Origin: Roseibium sp.
GTDB taxonomy: Bacteria > Pseudomonadota > Alphaproteobacteria > Rhizobiales > Stappiaceae
Assembly: GCA_017643215.1 (NCBI GenBank)
Contig: JAEPNV010000008.1
Span: 129,257-193,256, forward strand
DNA length: 64,000 nt
Direction of reading: 5' to 3'
The notes below the pieces were generated by a model that worked only from the letters and a program-made list of their open reading frames with translations, ran no database searches and was not told where the DNA came from. A program made the translations under genes and the position numbers. Below, piece by piece: positions 35,570 to 43,444 of the stretch. The stretch's first letter is position 1, and the number at the start of each line of letters is the position of its first letter.

Positions 35570-36829
35570 TTACTGGTAGATCCGGGCGCGGGCGCGCTCC
35601 AGACGGGTCAGGATCCGGTCGAGATTGTCCGGTTTGACCATGAATTCCTGCAGGCCTTCCATCGCGACCTTGGCCATTTCGGCCGGCGCATCGCGGTCGA
35701 AGAACTGGGCAACGCCGCCCGGCGAGTTCGACGACAGCATAGTAAAGCCTTCTTTGAGGAACTGATCGTCATCCACAGATGACTGGGCATTGACCGGAAG
35801 CTGGCCGAGATTCTGGCCGTTGTTGATCCAGGTCTGGACGTCCGGAGACACGACATAGCGCAGGAATTCGCGCGCGGCTTCCTTGTTCTGGGCGTTGGCC
35901 GGAATGTGGAACGTGTCGGTTGGCGCGTCTTCGGCCTTTTCGACGCCCGGGGTGATTTCGACGAACTGGTAGAAATCAAGCTGATCGTCGGTCAATCCGG
36001 CATCGCGGAGCGGCGCGACGGCGAAATTGCCCATCAGATAGGCTGTGGCGTCCCCTTGAACCATGAACGGCAGGGCTTCCTGCCAGCTGTAGGAGGTGTG
36101 GTTGTCGATAAAGGCGCCCATATCGATGAGTTCGCGCCAGTTTGCGAAGGTCTGACGCACCTCGTCGCTTTCCCACGACGCCTGACCGGTGAGCAGGTCC
36201 ATGTGGAAGTCGAACCCGTTGGTGCGCATGTTCAGATAGTCGAACCAGCCACCTGCGGTCCAAAGGAACTTGGTGCCGATCGTGTAGCACTTGCGGCCGG
36301 AATCGAGGATCTTCTGGCAGTTGGCCTTTTCCTCTTCCCATGTCGCGGGCTCGGACAGGCCGAGCTCGTTGAAGATGTCTTTGCGGTAGTAAACGCCCCA
36401 CTGGTAGTAGGTGTAGGGCACGCCCCACTGCTTGCCGTCGATGGTCAGGGCGCCCTTGGTCGACGCGAGATTGTCCGCAATGGCCGGCTCCGCCCAAAGA
36501 TCGGAGACGTCCTCGAAAAGACCGGCTTCCACATAGGGCCGCATGCGGTTGGCCGCATACCAGGTCGCGACATCGGGGGCGTTGGCCGTCAGAAAGTTAC
36601 GGATCTGGGTCTTGTAGGCCTCGCGGTCGATGATCGTCGTCTCGATCTCAAGATCAGGATGCAGTTCCTGAAAATCCGCGATCATCTTTTCCATCGTCGC
36701 CCGCGGCGCAGGATTCGACGTGTCGAGAAAGACTTTCAGATCGCCGCTCAAGCTCTCGGCTTGAGCCGTGCCGGCTGTCATTGCCGCAAGCACAAGTGCG
36801 GCCGCGCTTGCCTTCAATATGGAACGCAT
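35570..36829 (-). CDS. Sugar ABC transporter substrate-binding protein (galactoside locus)
   Basis: A 419-residue family 1 extracellular solute-binding protein. The signal peptide is residues 1-24 (MRSILK, hydrophobic core, GTAQAE). The mature part starts SLSGDLKVFLDTSNP and includes the usual Trp/Tyr-rich ligand region (WATWYAANRMRPY-like: ATWYAANRMRPY). The ATG at 36829 follows GGGAGGA; longer in-frame extensions overlap the divergent IclR gene. It opens the operon of importer, galactosidases and dgo genes. Galactosides are inferred as ligands from the enzymes downstream. Confidence 0.87.
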   Translation of the reverse strand: MRSILKASAAALVLAAMTAGTAQAESLSGDLKVFLDTSNPAPRATMEKMIADFQELHPDLEIETTIIDREAYKTQIRNFLTANAPDVATWYAANRMRPYVEAGLFEDVSDLWAEPAIADNLASTKGALTIDGKQWGVPYTYYQWGVYYRKDIFNELGLSEPATWEEEKANCQKILDSGRKCYTIGTKFLWTAGGWFDYLNMRTNGFDFHMDLLTGQASWESDEVRQTFANWRELIDMGAFIDNHTSYSWQEALPFMVQGDATAYLMGNFAVAPLRDAGLTDDQLDFYQFVEITPGVEKAEDAPTDTFHIPANAQNKEAAREFLRYVVSPDVQTWINNGQNLGQLPVNAQSSVDDDQFLKEGFTMLSSNSPGGVAQFFDRDAPAEMAKVAMEGLQEFMVKPDNLDRILTRLERARARIYQ

Positions 36830-36845
36830 GGTGTCCTCCCTTTTT

Positions 36846-36862
36846 GTTCCATTATTTGAAAC
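36846..36862. promoter_or_regulatory. IclR-type operator in the divergent promoter region
   Basis: GTTCCA-N5-TGAAAC at 36846-36862 is symmetric at five of six arm positions. IclR-family repressors commonly bind 13-17-bp palindromes of this size. It lies 17 bp upstream of the binding-protein start and 90 bp upstream of the IclR gene. Confidence 0.5.
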
Positions 36863-36952
36863 TTTGTTTTGGATATTGATACATTGCGCTGGGCAGGCTA
36901 GGTTGTCAATAGCTTCCAGCCTGCCCGGCTGGGGGTTCAGGGGAGGAAAAAC

Positions 36953-37732
36953 ATGAACATCCGGGCCACGGGCGATGGCACCGTCGGCAAAGCCTTCCGG
37001 GTTTTGGACGAGGTTGCCGCGCATGGGCGGCCGGTCCGCTTTGGCGAGCTGTTGCAACACAGCCCCTTTCCCAAGGCGACGCTCTACCGGCTTGTGCAGA
37101 CCCTCGTCAGTCAAGGCATGCTTGGCTATGACGACGACCGCCAGACCTATTCGCTCGGCATCCGGCTGGTGGGTCTAGCGCATGCTGCCTGGCGGCAGAG
37201 TTCGCTTGCGCCGATCGCCCGCCCGTTCCTGGACGCGATGGCCGCGGAAAGCGGCGAAACGGTCCATCTGGCGCAGCTCGACAGTGGCCAGGTGCTTTAC
37301 ATCGACAAGCGCAACGCCGCCAAACCGATCGAGATGTTCTCCCAGGCCGGCAAGGTCGGTCCTGCCTATTGCACCGGTGTCGGCAAGGCGATGTTGGCGT
37401 TTCTCGAAGAACCGGCGCTGTCACGGGCGATCGAAAAACAGGCGTTTTATCAATATACGCCCGCGACGTTGACTTCCTCGGCGGCTTTGCGGAGGGAATT
37501 GGCGGAGATCCGGCAGCGGAGCGTTGCCTTTGACCGAGAAGAGCACGAACCGGGCATCATCTGCATCGCCGCGCCCATCCTTTCGAGAAAATCCGGGCCG
37601 ATGGGAGCGGTGTCGATCACAACGTCGACGCAGCACAAATCCCTTTCGGATCTGGAGGTATACCGCCCGCTGTTGAATGAGACGGCGCAAAAGATCGCGA
37701 AGGCTGCCGAAGACTGGCAGTTTCCCGCATAA
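36953..37732 (+). CDS. IclR-family transcriptional regulator
   Basis: A 259-residue regulator. The N-terminal winged helix occupies about 5-68 (GKAFRVLDEVA, then FPKATLYRLVQTL as recognition helix). The IclR effector domain follows (GETVHLAQLDSGQVLYIDK, then YCTGVGKAMLAFL). ATG 36953 follows GGGGAGG. It is divergent from the galactoside operon and lies 21 bp upstream of the importer ATPase, so it is the likely local regulator of galactoside use. The effector cannot be read from the sequence. Confidence 0.88.
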   Translation: MNIRATGDGTVGKAFRVLDEVAAHGRPVRFGELLQHSPFPKATLYRLVQTLVSQGMLGYDDDRQTYSLGIRLVGLAHAAWRQSSLAPIARPFLDAMAAESGETVHLAQLDSGQVLYIDKRNAAKPIEMFSQAGKVGPAYCTGVGKAMLAFLEEPALSRAIEKQAFYQYTPATLTSSAALRRELAEIRQRSVAFDREEHEPGIICIAAPILSRKSGPMGAVSITTSTQHKSLSDLEVYRPLLNETAQKIAKAAEDWQFPA

Positions 37733-37753
37733 GCTTTTTGGGGAGCACTCAGC

Positions 37754-38815
37754 ATGTCCGGAGTCACGTTGGCGAAGGCCTTGAAACAATATGGCGATGT
37801 GCAGGTCATCCACGGCGTGGACCTGCAGATTTCCGACGGCGAGTTTTGCGTGTTTGTCGGACCATCGGGCTGCGGAAAATCGACGCTGTTGCGGATGATT
37901 GCGGGGCTTGAGGAAACCAGCGGCGGCACGATCTCCATTGGCGGACGGGATGTGACCAGCGCCGAACCGGCCAAGCGGGGCGTTGCGATGGTGTTCCAGA
38001 CCTATGCGCTTTATCCGCATATGAGCGTCGAGGAGAACATGGGGTTCGGCCTGAAAATGAATGGCCATCCCAAGACAGAGATCCAGGCGAAGGTGGCCGA
38101 GGCCAGCCGTATCCTGAAGCTTGACCCTTATCTGAAGCGCAAGCCCAAGGCGTTGTCGGGCGGTCAACGCCAACGGGTGGCGATCGGCCGGGCGATCGTG
38201 CGCGGGCCGGAAGTGTTTTTGTTCGACGAGCCGTTGTCGAACCTTGATGCCGAACTTCGCGTCGACATGCGGGTCGAAATCGCGCGCCTCCACAAGGAAA
38301 TCGGCGCGACGATGATCTATGTGACCCACGATCAGGTGGAGGCCATGACGCTGGCCGACAAGATCGTGGTCCTGCGCGCCGGACGGATCGAACAGGTCGG
38401 CTCGCCCATGGAGCTCTACAGCGACCCGGGCAACAAATTCGTGGCCGGCTTCATCGGCTCACCCAGCATGAATTTTGTGACCGGCAGCGTCGCGGATGGC
38501 GCGGTCGAAATCCCGGCCTTCGGCGGCAAACGCGTGGACACACCGGTTGCCTTGCCCGCTGAAGGCACCGAGGTGCTGGTTGGTTTGCGGCCCCAACACA
38601 TCACGCTGACACCGGCGGACACGGGCGCGAAAATCGATCTGTCGGAGCAGCTCGGCAGCGTCGCCTACGATTATGTGGTCTGCCCCACAGGCGAACGGAT
38701 CATCGTGGAGACCAAGGGCGAGGACATCGTTCCGTACGGGACCACGGTTGACGTGTCATTTGATTCCGGGAAGGTGTTTTTATTTGACGCGACGACGGAA
38801 CAGCGCTTGAGGTAG
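37754..38815 (+). CDS. CUT1 sugar ABC transporter ATP-binding protein (UgpC/MalK type)
   Basis: A 353-residue ATPase with canonical motifs: Walker A GPSGCGKST, Q-loop in VFQTYALYP, LSGGQRQR, Walker B FLFDEPLSNLD and VTHDQVEAM. A C-terminal TOBE/OB region binds regulatory partners in this family. It is encoded with the IclR gene on the plus strand, whereas the rest of the importer is on the minus strand. UgpC/MsmX-type ATPases can serve several CUT1 importers; the two permeases and the binding protein next door are the obvious partners. Confidence 0.88.
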   Translation: MSGVTLAKALKQYGDVQVIHGVDLQISDGEFCVFVGPSGCGKSTLLRMIAGLEETSGGTISIGGRDVTSAEPAKRGVAMVFQTYALYPHMSVEENMGFGLKMNGHPKTEIQAKVAEASRILKLDPYLKRKPKALSGGQRQRVAIGRAIVRGPEVFLFDEPLSNLDAELRVDMRVEIARLHKEIGATMIYVTHDQVEAMTLADKIVVLRAGRIEQVGSPMELYSDPGNKFVAGFIGSPSMNFVTGSVADGAVEIPAFGGKRVDTPVALPAEGTEVLVGLRPQHITLTPADTGAKIDLSEQLGSVAYDYVVCPTGERIIVETKGEDIVPYGTTVDVSFDSGKVFLFDATTEQRLR

Positions 38816-38913
38816 GCCCGCCGGTCCCGCTCTTGATCCGGCAGCGGATCGATACATATGACCGTCGTCGGTCGGTATTCGGCCGGTAACTTGCGACAGA
38901 TGGGATTGGTCCG

Positions 38914-39384
38914 ATGCTTGCCGCGTTCGTGATTGGTGCATTCGTTCTCCTGGCCGCATCGTCCGGCGCGGTGTTCAAGCCGGGCGAGTGGTATGACACC
39001 CTCAAGAAACCGTCCTGGACTCCGCCGGACTGGGCTTTCCCGGTGGTTTGGACAGTGCTCTACATCATGATCGGCTACGCGGGCTGGCTGGTCTGGCAAG
39101 CTGCGGGCGTCGGGCTTGCGATGATCCTCTGGGCCGTTCAGCTTGTCTTGAACGGGGCATGGTCATGGCTGTTTTTCGGGCGGAAACGCATGGACCTCGC
39201 CTTTGCCGAAGTTTGCGCGCTCTGGCTGTCCACCGCCGGTTTTATCCTGGCCGCGTATCCCGTATCGGCGGTCGCCTCGCTTCTTTTCGTGCCATACTTG
39301 GCATGGGTGACCACGGCGGCTGCGTTGAATTTCACGGTTTGGCGGATGAATCCGGACCAGGTTTCAGGTCCCCAACCGCTGTAA
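38914..39384 (+). CDS. tspO: TspO/MBR-family tryptophan-rich sensory protein
   Basis: A 156-residue five-helix membrane protein of the TspO/peripheral benzodiazepine receptor family. Conserved pieces are SGAVFKPGEWYDTLKKP, WTPPDWAFPVVWT and NGAWSWLFFGRK, rich in Trp. In Rhodobacter sphaeroides TspO is an outer-membrane protein that binds tetrapyrroles and modulates photosynthesis gene expression through the PpsR/AppA pathway. Here it sits at the border of the photosynthesis cluster, next to bchP, which fits a role in tetrapyrrole homeostasis. Start ATG 38914; no strong ribosome binding site is visible. Confidence 0.88.
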   Translation: MLAAFVIGAFVLLAASSGAVFKPGEWYDTLKKPSWTPPDWAFPVVWTVLYIMIGYAGWLVWQAAGVGLAMILWAVQLVLNGAWSWLFFGRKRMDLAFAEVCALWLSTAGFILAAYPVSAVASLLFVPYLAWVTTAAALNFTVWRMNPDQVSGPQPL

Positions 39385-39519
39385 AATGGTGAGGCCCGGG
39401 ATCTGGCCCTGGTCTGGAGCGAAACAGTTCAGCCTCAAGAAGTGCGACATGGCAGCGGCGCCTTTTTCAAGCCATCGTGACACCGGCGGCGCAGTCTGGG
39501 CCAAGTCCTGGCGGAAGCC

Positions 39520-39583
39520 GGCAGGCGCCGTACCCGAAGCGGCCGAAACCTGATCCTCAACAGACCCTCGGCCGGCGCCTGCC
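39520..39583. other. Inverted repeat in the tspO-to-bchP convergent intergenic region
   Basis: GGCAGGCGCCG (39520-39530) is mirrored by CGGCGCCTGCC (39573-39583) across 42 bases. It lies in the 225-bp gap between the convergent tspO and small-membrane-protein genes. I see no gene in this gap. The repeat could end transcription from either side, though no long T-run is present. Confidence 0.4.
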
Positions 39584-39609
39584 TTTGCGCCTCCTGCGGT
39601 ATGCCGTCC

Positions 39610-39885
39610 CTAACCGGGGCCGCGCAAACGGGTGATCATGTCCAGCATATGGGCGCACAAGGCCAGGATCAGCCAGAGCGCGATGGCGATGGTCCCCGCG
39701 CCGCTCAACGCGGCATGGAGCGCGCCGAGCAAGGCAAATCCGGAGGCAATCGTCAACAAAAGCGAGGCAGGCCGCGGCACCCGGCGCCGGGCTAGCATGT
39801 AAAACAGGCCTTCGGCGATCAGGACCGCGCAGGCCATCAACACGATGGCGCCGGACTGCACGAAATCACCAAACCACTCGGTCAT
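39610..39885 (-). CDS. Small membrane protein downstream of bchP, unknown function
   Basis: A 91-residue protein with three hydrophobic segments (about 9-28, 35-55 and 58-80), separated by a basic ARRRVPRP turn. The ATG at 39885 comes one base after the bchP stop (TGACATG), so translation is likely coupled to bchP. I do not recognise the family. The coupling suggests a membrane partner of geranylgeranyl reductase or a small pigment-complex protein, but that is speculation. Codon use looks like that of its neighbours. Confidence 0.6.
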   Translation of the reverse strand: MTEWFGDFVQSGAIVLMACAVLIAEGLFYMLARRRVPRPASLLLTIASGFALLGALHAALSGAGTIAIALWLILALCAHMLDMITRLRGPG

Positions 39886-39886
39886 G

Positions 39887-41071
39887 TCAGCGCGCCGCCA
39901 GCCCGAGCAACTGGCCGACATCCTTGATGGCCACCCGGATGTGGGCCATCGGGTCTTTGCGCACGAGTTTCTTGTTCAGATAGGATTCCCAGGTCAGCCG
40001 CTGAATATCCGGATCCTTGCACATGGTGACAAACTGCTCGCGGCGCTTGTCGGAGCCGTACCAGATGTATTGCAGCACACCAAGCGCGAAGAACACCCGT
40101 CCGTGTCCCTTCATGAACGCCTTCCGGACCCCGGCCAGCTCTTTTGGCCGTCCGGTTTGCAGGAAGCCGAGCGCGGCTTTTGATGCCAGGTCGCCCGTGT
40201 GCATGGCGTAGTAGATGCCTTCACCGGAGGACGGGGCAACAACACCTGCAGCGTCGCCGATCAACAGAACATTCTTGCCGTTGTCCCATTTGCGCATTGG
40301 CTTGAGCGGCAGCGGCGCGCCTTCACGCCGGATGGTGATGTTGCTTTCAAGGCCGAACCGGTCGCGCAAAAGGCCGGTCGCCAGTTTAAGATCGTGGCCC
40401 TTGACCGCCGAGCCGACGCCGACGCTCGTCTGGTGACCGTGGGGGAACACCCAGCCGTAAAAGTCCGGCGACACGGTGCCGTCATAGATGACCTCGCACT
40501 GCGCCGGATCAAAATCGGCCGTCGGCGCCGGGGATTCAACGATTTCGTGATAGGCGAACACATAAGGCGGCCGTTTCTTCGGGCCGAATACGGCCCGGCG
40601 CACCAGAGAATTCGCCCCGTCCGCGCCGATTACCAGCCGGGCCGTGACCGTTTCGCTGCTGTTCCGGTCATGGTCCAAGGTTACATCGACGAGGCCGTCG
40701 CCGCGCTCTTCCAGACCGCGAAAAGCGGCTTTGATCCGACTGGCGCCGGCCTGTTCGGCGCGATCGCGTAGATAGGGATCGAAATCCTCGCGGTCGACCA
40801 TGCCGACATAGCCGATGTCGCCGATTTCCATTCCCACCTTGAGGCCGCTTGGGCCGGTCATCCGGGCCCGCCGGACCCGGGCCTTGATCTGCGCCGGCGC
40901 AATGTTGAACTCGCGCATGGCATTGGAGGGGATTGCCCCGCCGCACGGTTTGATCCGGCCTTCCCGGTCGACCAGGAGTGTCTTTACGCCAGCCAGAGCA
41001 AGGCGTTCTGCCGCGGTTGCTCCTGCCGGTCCGCCGCCAATGACCACCACATCATAGCTCGTCGAATTCAT
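39887..41071 (-). CDS. bchP: Geranylgeranyl diphosphate/bacteriochlorophyll reductase
   Basis: A 394-residue FAD-dependent reductase. The N-terminal dinucleotide motif is VVIGGGPAGATAAE (about 9-22), followed by PCGGAIPS and, further on, the second FAD motif LIGDAAGVVAPSSGEGI. BchP reduces the geranylgeranyl tail to phytyl in bacteriochlorophyll a. It is four bases after the PucC-like gene and forms a minus-strand operon bchG-PucC-like-bchP-small protein. Confidence 0.94.
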   Translation of the reverse strand: MNSTSYDVVVIGGGPAGATAAERLALAGVKTLLVDREGRIKPCGGAIPSNAMREFNIAPAQIKARVRRARMTGPSGLKVGMEIGDIGYVGMVDREDFDPYLRDRAEQAGASRIKAAFRGLEERGDGLVDVTLDHDRNSSETVTARLVIGADGANSLVRRAVFGPKKRPPYVFAYHEIVESPAPTADFDPAQCEVIYDGTVSPDFYGWVFPHGHQTSVGVGSAVKGHDLKLATGLLRDRFGLESNITIRREGAPLPLKPMRKWDNGKNVLLIGDAAGVVAPSSGEGIYYAMHTGDLASKAALGFLQTGRPKELAGVRKAFMKGHGRVFFALGVLQYIWYGSDKRREQFVTMCKDPDIQRLTWESYLNKKLVRKDPMAHIRVAIKDVGQLLGLAAR

Positions 41072-41075
41072 TTGG

Positions 41076-42437
41076 TTACTCCGCGGGTTCGAGGCGAGGA
41101 GAGGGGATGGCCGGCAAAGGCGCGGCAGATCCAGTGGAGGCGGTTTTCAACCGCATGGCAATCAGCGCAGCCAGGACGAACAAGCCGGCCTCAAAGGCGA
41201 AAACGGACATGAACGAGACCGCATCGCTTCCTGTGGCCAGCCGGGCCATATCGAGCATGACGGTCCCGGCAAATCCGCCAAGGCCAAAGGACAGCGCTTG
41301 CGCCGCACCCCAGACGCCCATCCGAATGCCGGCCTGGCTGCCGCCCCGATGGCCCGCCAGCATCATCATGGAGCCGATCGCGGCGACCGCAAAAGCACCA
41401 TTCGCCAGGCCCAAGAGGAAAATGTTGACGGCAAGCGGCCATTGAGGCGCCACCGTCGCGGCAAAGGCGAGCGCTGCGAGCGCCAACGCCGAGCCGAGGC
41501 ATCCCCAGACCGTGAACAGTTTGAGGATCATCGGTTTGCGCCGGGCGAGCACTGTCCCGATGACACCGACCAGCGCCATGCCGATCAACACGCCGCCATG
41601 CTGCATGCCGGACAGTTTGGTGGTCTCGCCTGGCGTCATGTCGAACAGCAGCCCGCCGAACGGCTCCAGGATCAGATCCTGCGTGCTGTAGGCGAGCATC
41701 GACATGAACACGAAAATGGTGAAGAGCCGCGCTTCCGGGTCGGCCCAGACCTCAGAAAGGCTGAGGCGGAACGATCGCGCCGGCGCCCTGGTTTGGTCAG
41801 ACAGCGGCGCCGTTTGGTGTTCAATGCCCCAGACGGCGAGCACCGTGACACCAAACGCGATCGCGCCCGTTGCGGCAGTCACCGCAAGGAGGCGCTTGAA
41901 GGAAAACGGATCAAGCAGCGTTCCAGAAATGATCGCTGTGACCACAATGCCGGCGATCATCATCATCCAGACAATCGTCGCGGCCGCGGGCCGGCGGTGG
42001 ACCGCGGTCCGGCTTGCCAGAAGGGCCAGGAGCGACGTGCCGCACGCGCCGACCCCCAATCCGATCAGGGTGAAAGCCATAAAGGCCGCAAGTAGCCCTG
42101 GAACGAACCAGGTTTCAATGATGTAAGGGCTTGCTGAGGCCGCAATGCCGCCGGTGGCCAGGATCGCCATTCCAGCCAGGATCCAGCGGGTGCGTGTGCC
42201 GCCCTGGTCGGACTTGTAGCCCCAAACCGGCCGGGAAATCTGCACCGCATAGTGCCAGCCGACCAGGATGCCCGGGACCACCGCGGCAAGGGCGAGTTCC
42301 ACCATCATGACCCGGTTGAGGGTCGATGTTGTCAACACAATGATGGATCCGAGCGCCGCCTGGACAAGACCGAGGCGGATGATCGAGACCCAGCTCAGGC
42401 CCTTTTGATCCAGTCCGTGCGGTGCTCGTTCGTGCAT
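41076..42437 (-). CDS. PucC/BCD-family transporter-like protein between bchG and bchP
   Basis: A 453-residue twelve-helix protein of the bacteriochlorophyll delivery (BCD) branch of the major facilitator superfamily. The family block TLNRVMMVELALAAVVPGILVG is broken here as TLNRVMMVEL followed by AVVPGIL. It lies between bchG and bchP, where Rhodobacter has the so-called Bch2/ORF428 gene. Relatives (LhaA, PucC) help assemble light-harvesting complexes or deliver pigment; this paralogue's exact role is not established. A second family member, lhaA, is in the same cluster at 54786-56228. Confidence 0.87.
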   Translation of the reverse strand: MHERAPHGLDQKGLSWVSIIRLGLVQAALGSIIVLTTSTLNRVMMVELALAAVVPGILVGWHYAVQISRPVWGYKSDQGGTRTRWILAGMAILATGGIAASASPYIIETWFVPGLLAAFMAFTLIGLGVGACGTSLLALLASRTAVHRRPAAATIVWMMMIAGIVVTAIISGTLLDPFSFKRLLAVTAATGAIAFGVTVLAVWGIEHQTAPLSDQTRAPARSFRLSLSEVWADPEARLFTIFVFMSMLAYSTQDLILEPFGGLLFDMTPGETTKLSGMQHGGVLIGMALVGVIGTVLARRKPMILKLFTVWGCLGSALALAALAFAATVAPQWPLAVNIFLLGLANGAFAVAAIGSMMMLAGHRGGSQAGIRMGVWGAAQALSFGLGGFAGTVMLDMARLATGSDAVSFMSVFAFEAGLFVLAALIAMRLKTASTGSAAPLPAIPSPRLEPAE

Positions 42438-42461
42438 GAGTAGCCTCTCCTGGACGGGCGG

Positions 42462-43364
42462 TCACATGATGACGCTTTGGAGCGCAAAGGCGGTGATCAT
42501 CATGCCGGTCACGTAAAGCCCAACGCCGACGCCGGAGTACCAGACCGCGTATTCCACCGGTTTGCGCAAAAACCGCGGGATTGCCAAAACCTGCAGGGCG
42601 CACAACAACAGGACCACGCCCGCGGCGAGGATCTGCCCCCAAAGGAGGAGCAGTGCGATGACGCCAAGCTGCGCGGACAGCATAACAAAACCAGTCACCT
42701 GGGCGGCTCGCCGGGTGCCAAGCTGTACCGGCAGCGAGGCGACACCCATTTGCCGGTCACCTTCGATTGCCTTGAAATCGTTGATGGTCATGATGCCGTG
42801 TGCGCCCAGACCGTAGAGCAGTGCGACGGCGATCACCGGTCCCGGGGCCAAGGTGCCGAGGCTAGCGCAAGCGGCGGTGATCCAGGGTAGCGTTTCGTAG
42901 GAAAACCCAACAGCACCGTTTCCGATCCAGCCGTTCAGCTTGAACCGGAAAGGGGGCATGCTGTAGCCCCAGGCCAAAAGCAGTCCGAGCGTGGCAGCCG
43001 CCAGCACCCACGGTCCCAAGACAGCGGCGACAGCAAGGGACAAAACCGAACCGACACAGGAGATCCACAAACCCCAGCGTCCCGGCATGCGGCCGGAGGG
43101 GATGACCCTGTCGGGCTCATTGATGGCGTCGACGTGCCGGTCAAACCAGTCATTGATGGCTTGGCTTGTTCCGCAGAGCAGCGGCCCCGCGAGCACGATC
43201 CCAAGGCCGACCTCGAACCACCGGCCATTGGCGCCGCCCACGGATATGGCGCCACAGGCATAGGCCCACATGGGCGGAAACCATGTCACCGGTTTCAGCA
43301 GGGCAAGCACGGCGCTGGGCGCTGGATAACTGCGCCGGACGGATATGGTCGGCTGCATGTCCAT
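42462..43364 (-). CDS. bchG: Bacteriochlorophyll synthase
   Basis: A 300-residue UbiA-type prenyltransferase with eight or nine membrane helices. The metal-diphosphate site NDWFDRHVDAINEPDRV and the second, TINDFKAIEGDRQMG, are typical for chlorophyll synthases. It attaches geranylgeranyl diphosphate to bacteriochlorophyllide a. I keep ATG 43364; ATG 43358 is an alternative. The predicted transcription start (promoter 43371-43400) falls at the start codon, so the mRNA may be leaderless; neither start has a visible Shine-Dalgarno sequence. Confidence 0.93.
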   Translation of the reverse strand: MDMQPTISVRRSYPAPSAVLALLKPVTWFPPMWAYACGAISVGGANGRWFEVGLGIVLAGPLLCGTSQAINDWFDRHVDAINEPDRVIPSGRMPGRWGLWISCVGSVLSLAVAAVLGPWVLAAATLGLLLAWGYSMPPFRFKLNGWIGNGAVGFSYETLPWITAACASLGTLAPGPVIAVALLYGLGAHGIMTINDFKAIEGDRQMGVASLPVQLGTRRAAQVTGFVMLSAQLGVIALLLLWGQILAAGVVLLLCALQVLAIPRFLRKPVEYAVWYSGVGVGLYVTGMMITAFALQSVIM

Positions 43365-43370
43365 ACCGGA

Positions 43371-43400
43371 AGTTTAGGGGTCTCCCGGCAAGTGTGTCAA
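43371..43400 (-). promoter_or_regulatory. Candidate bchG promoter overlapping the PpsR box
   Basis: Read on the minus strand, TTGACA (plus 43395-43400) is followed by an 18-bp spacer and TAAACT (plus 43371-43376). The -35 hexamer is the left arm of the PpsR palindrome, so repressor binding would block RNA polymerase directly. Confidence 0.5.
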
Positions 43401-43412
43401 TTTAAATTGACA
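43395..43412. promoter_or_regulatory. PpsR/CrtJ box 1 upstream of bchG (perfect palindrome)
   Basis: TGT-CAATTTAAATTG-ACA is an exact TGT-N12-ACA box and a perfect 18-bp palindrome; symmetry extends to 20 bp (43394-43413). Confidence 0.88.
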
Positions 43413-43413
43413 C

Positions 43414-43431
43414 TGTCAGACAGATTTTACA
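43414..43431. promoter_or_regulatory. PpsR/CrtJ box 2 upstream of bchG
   Basis: TGT at 43414-43416, twelve bases, then ACA at 43429-43431. It begins one base after box 1 ends. PpsR/CrtJ binds cooperatively to paired boxes, which suits this arrangement. Confidence 0.72.
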
Positions 43432-43444
43432 GTCAATGGTGGAC

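Noticed and set aside
36904-36909. TTGACA-like -35 on the minus strand for the galactoside operon
   Set aside because: No good -10 at proper spacing.
39385-39609. Possible gene remnant between tspO and the small membrane protein gene
   Set aside because: No frame longer than a few dozen codons and no recognisable similarity; only the inverted repeat is supportable.
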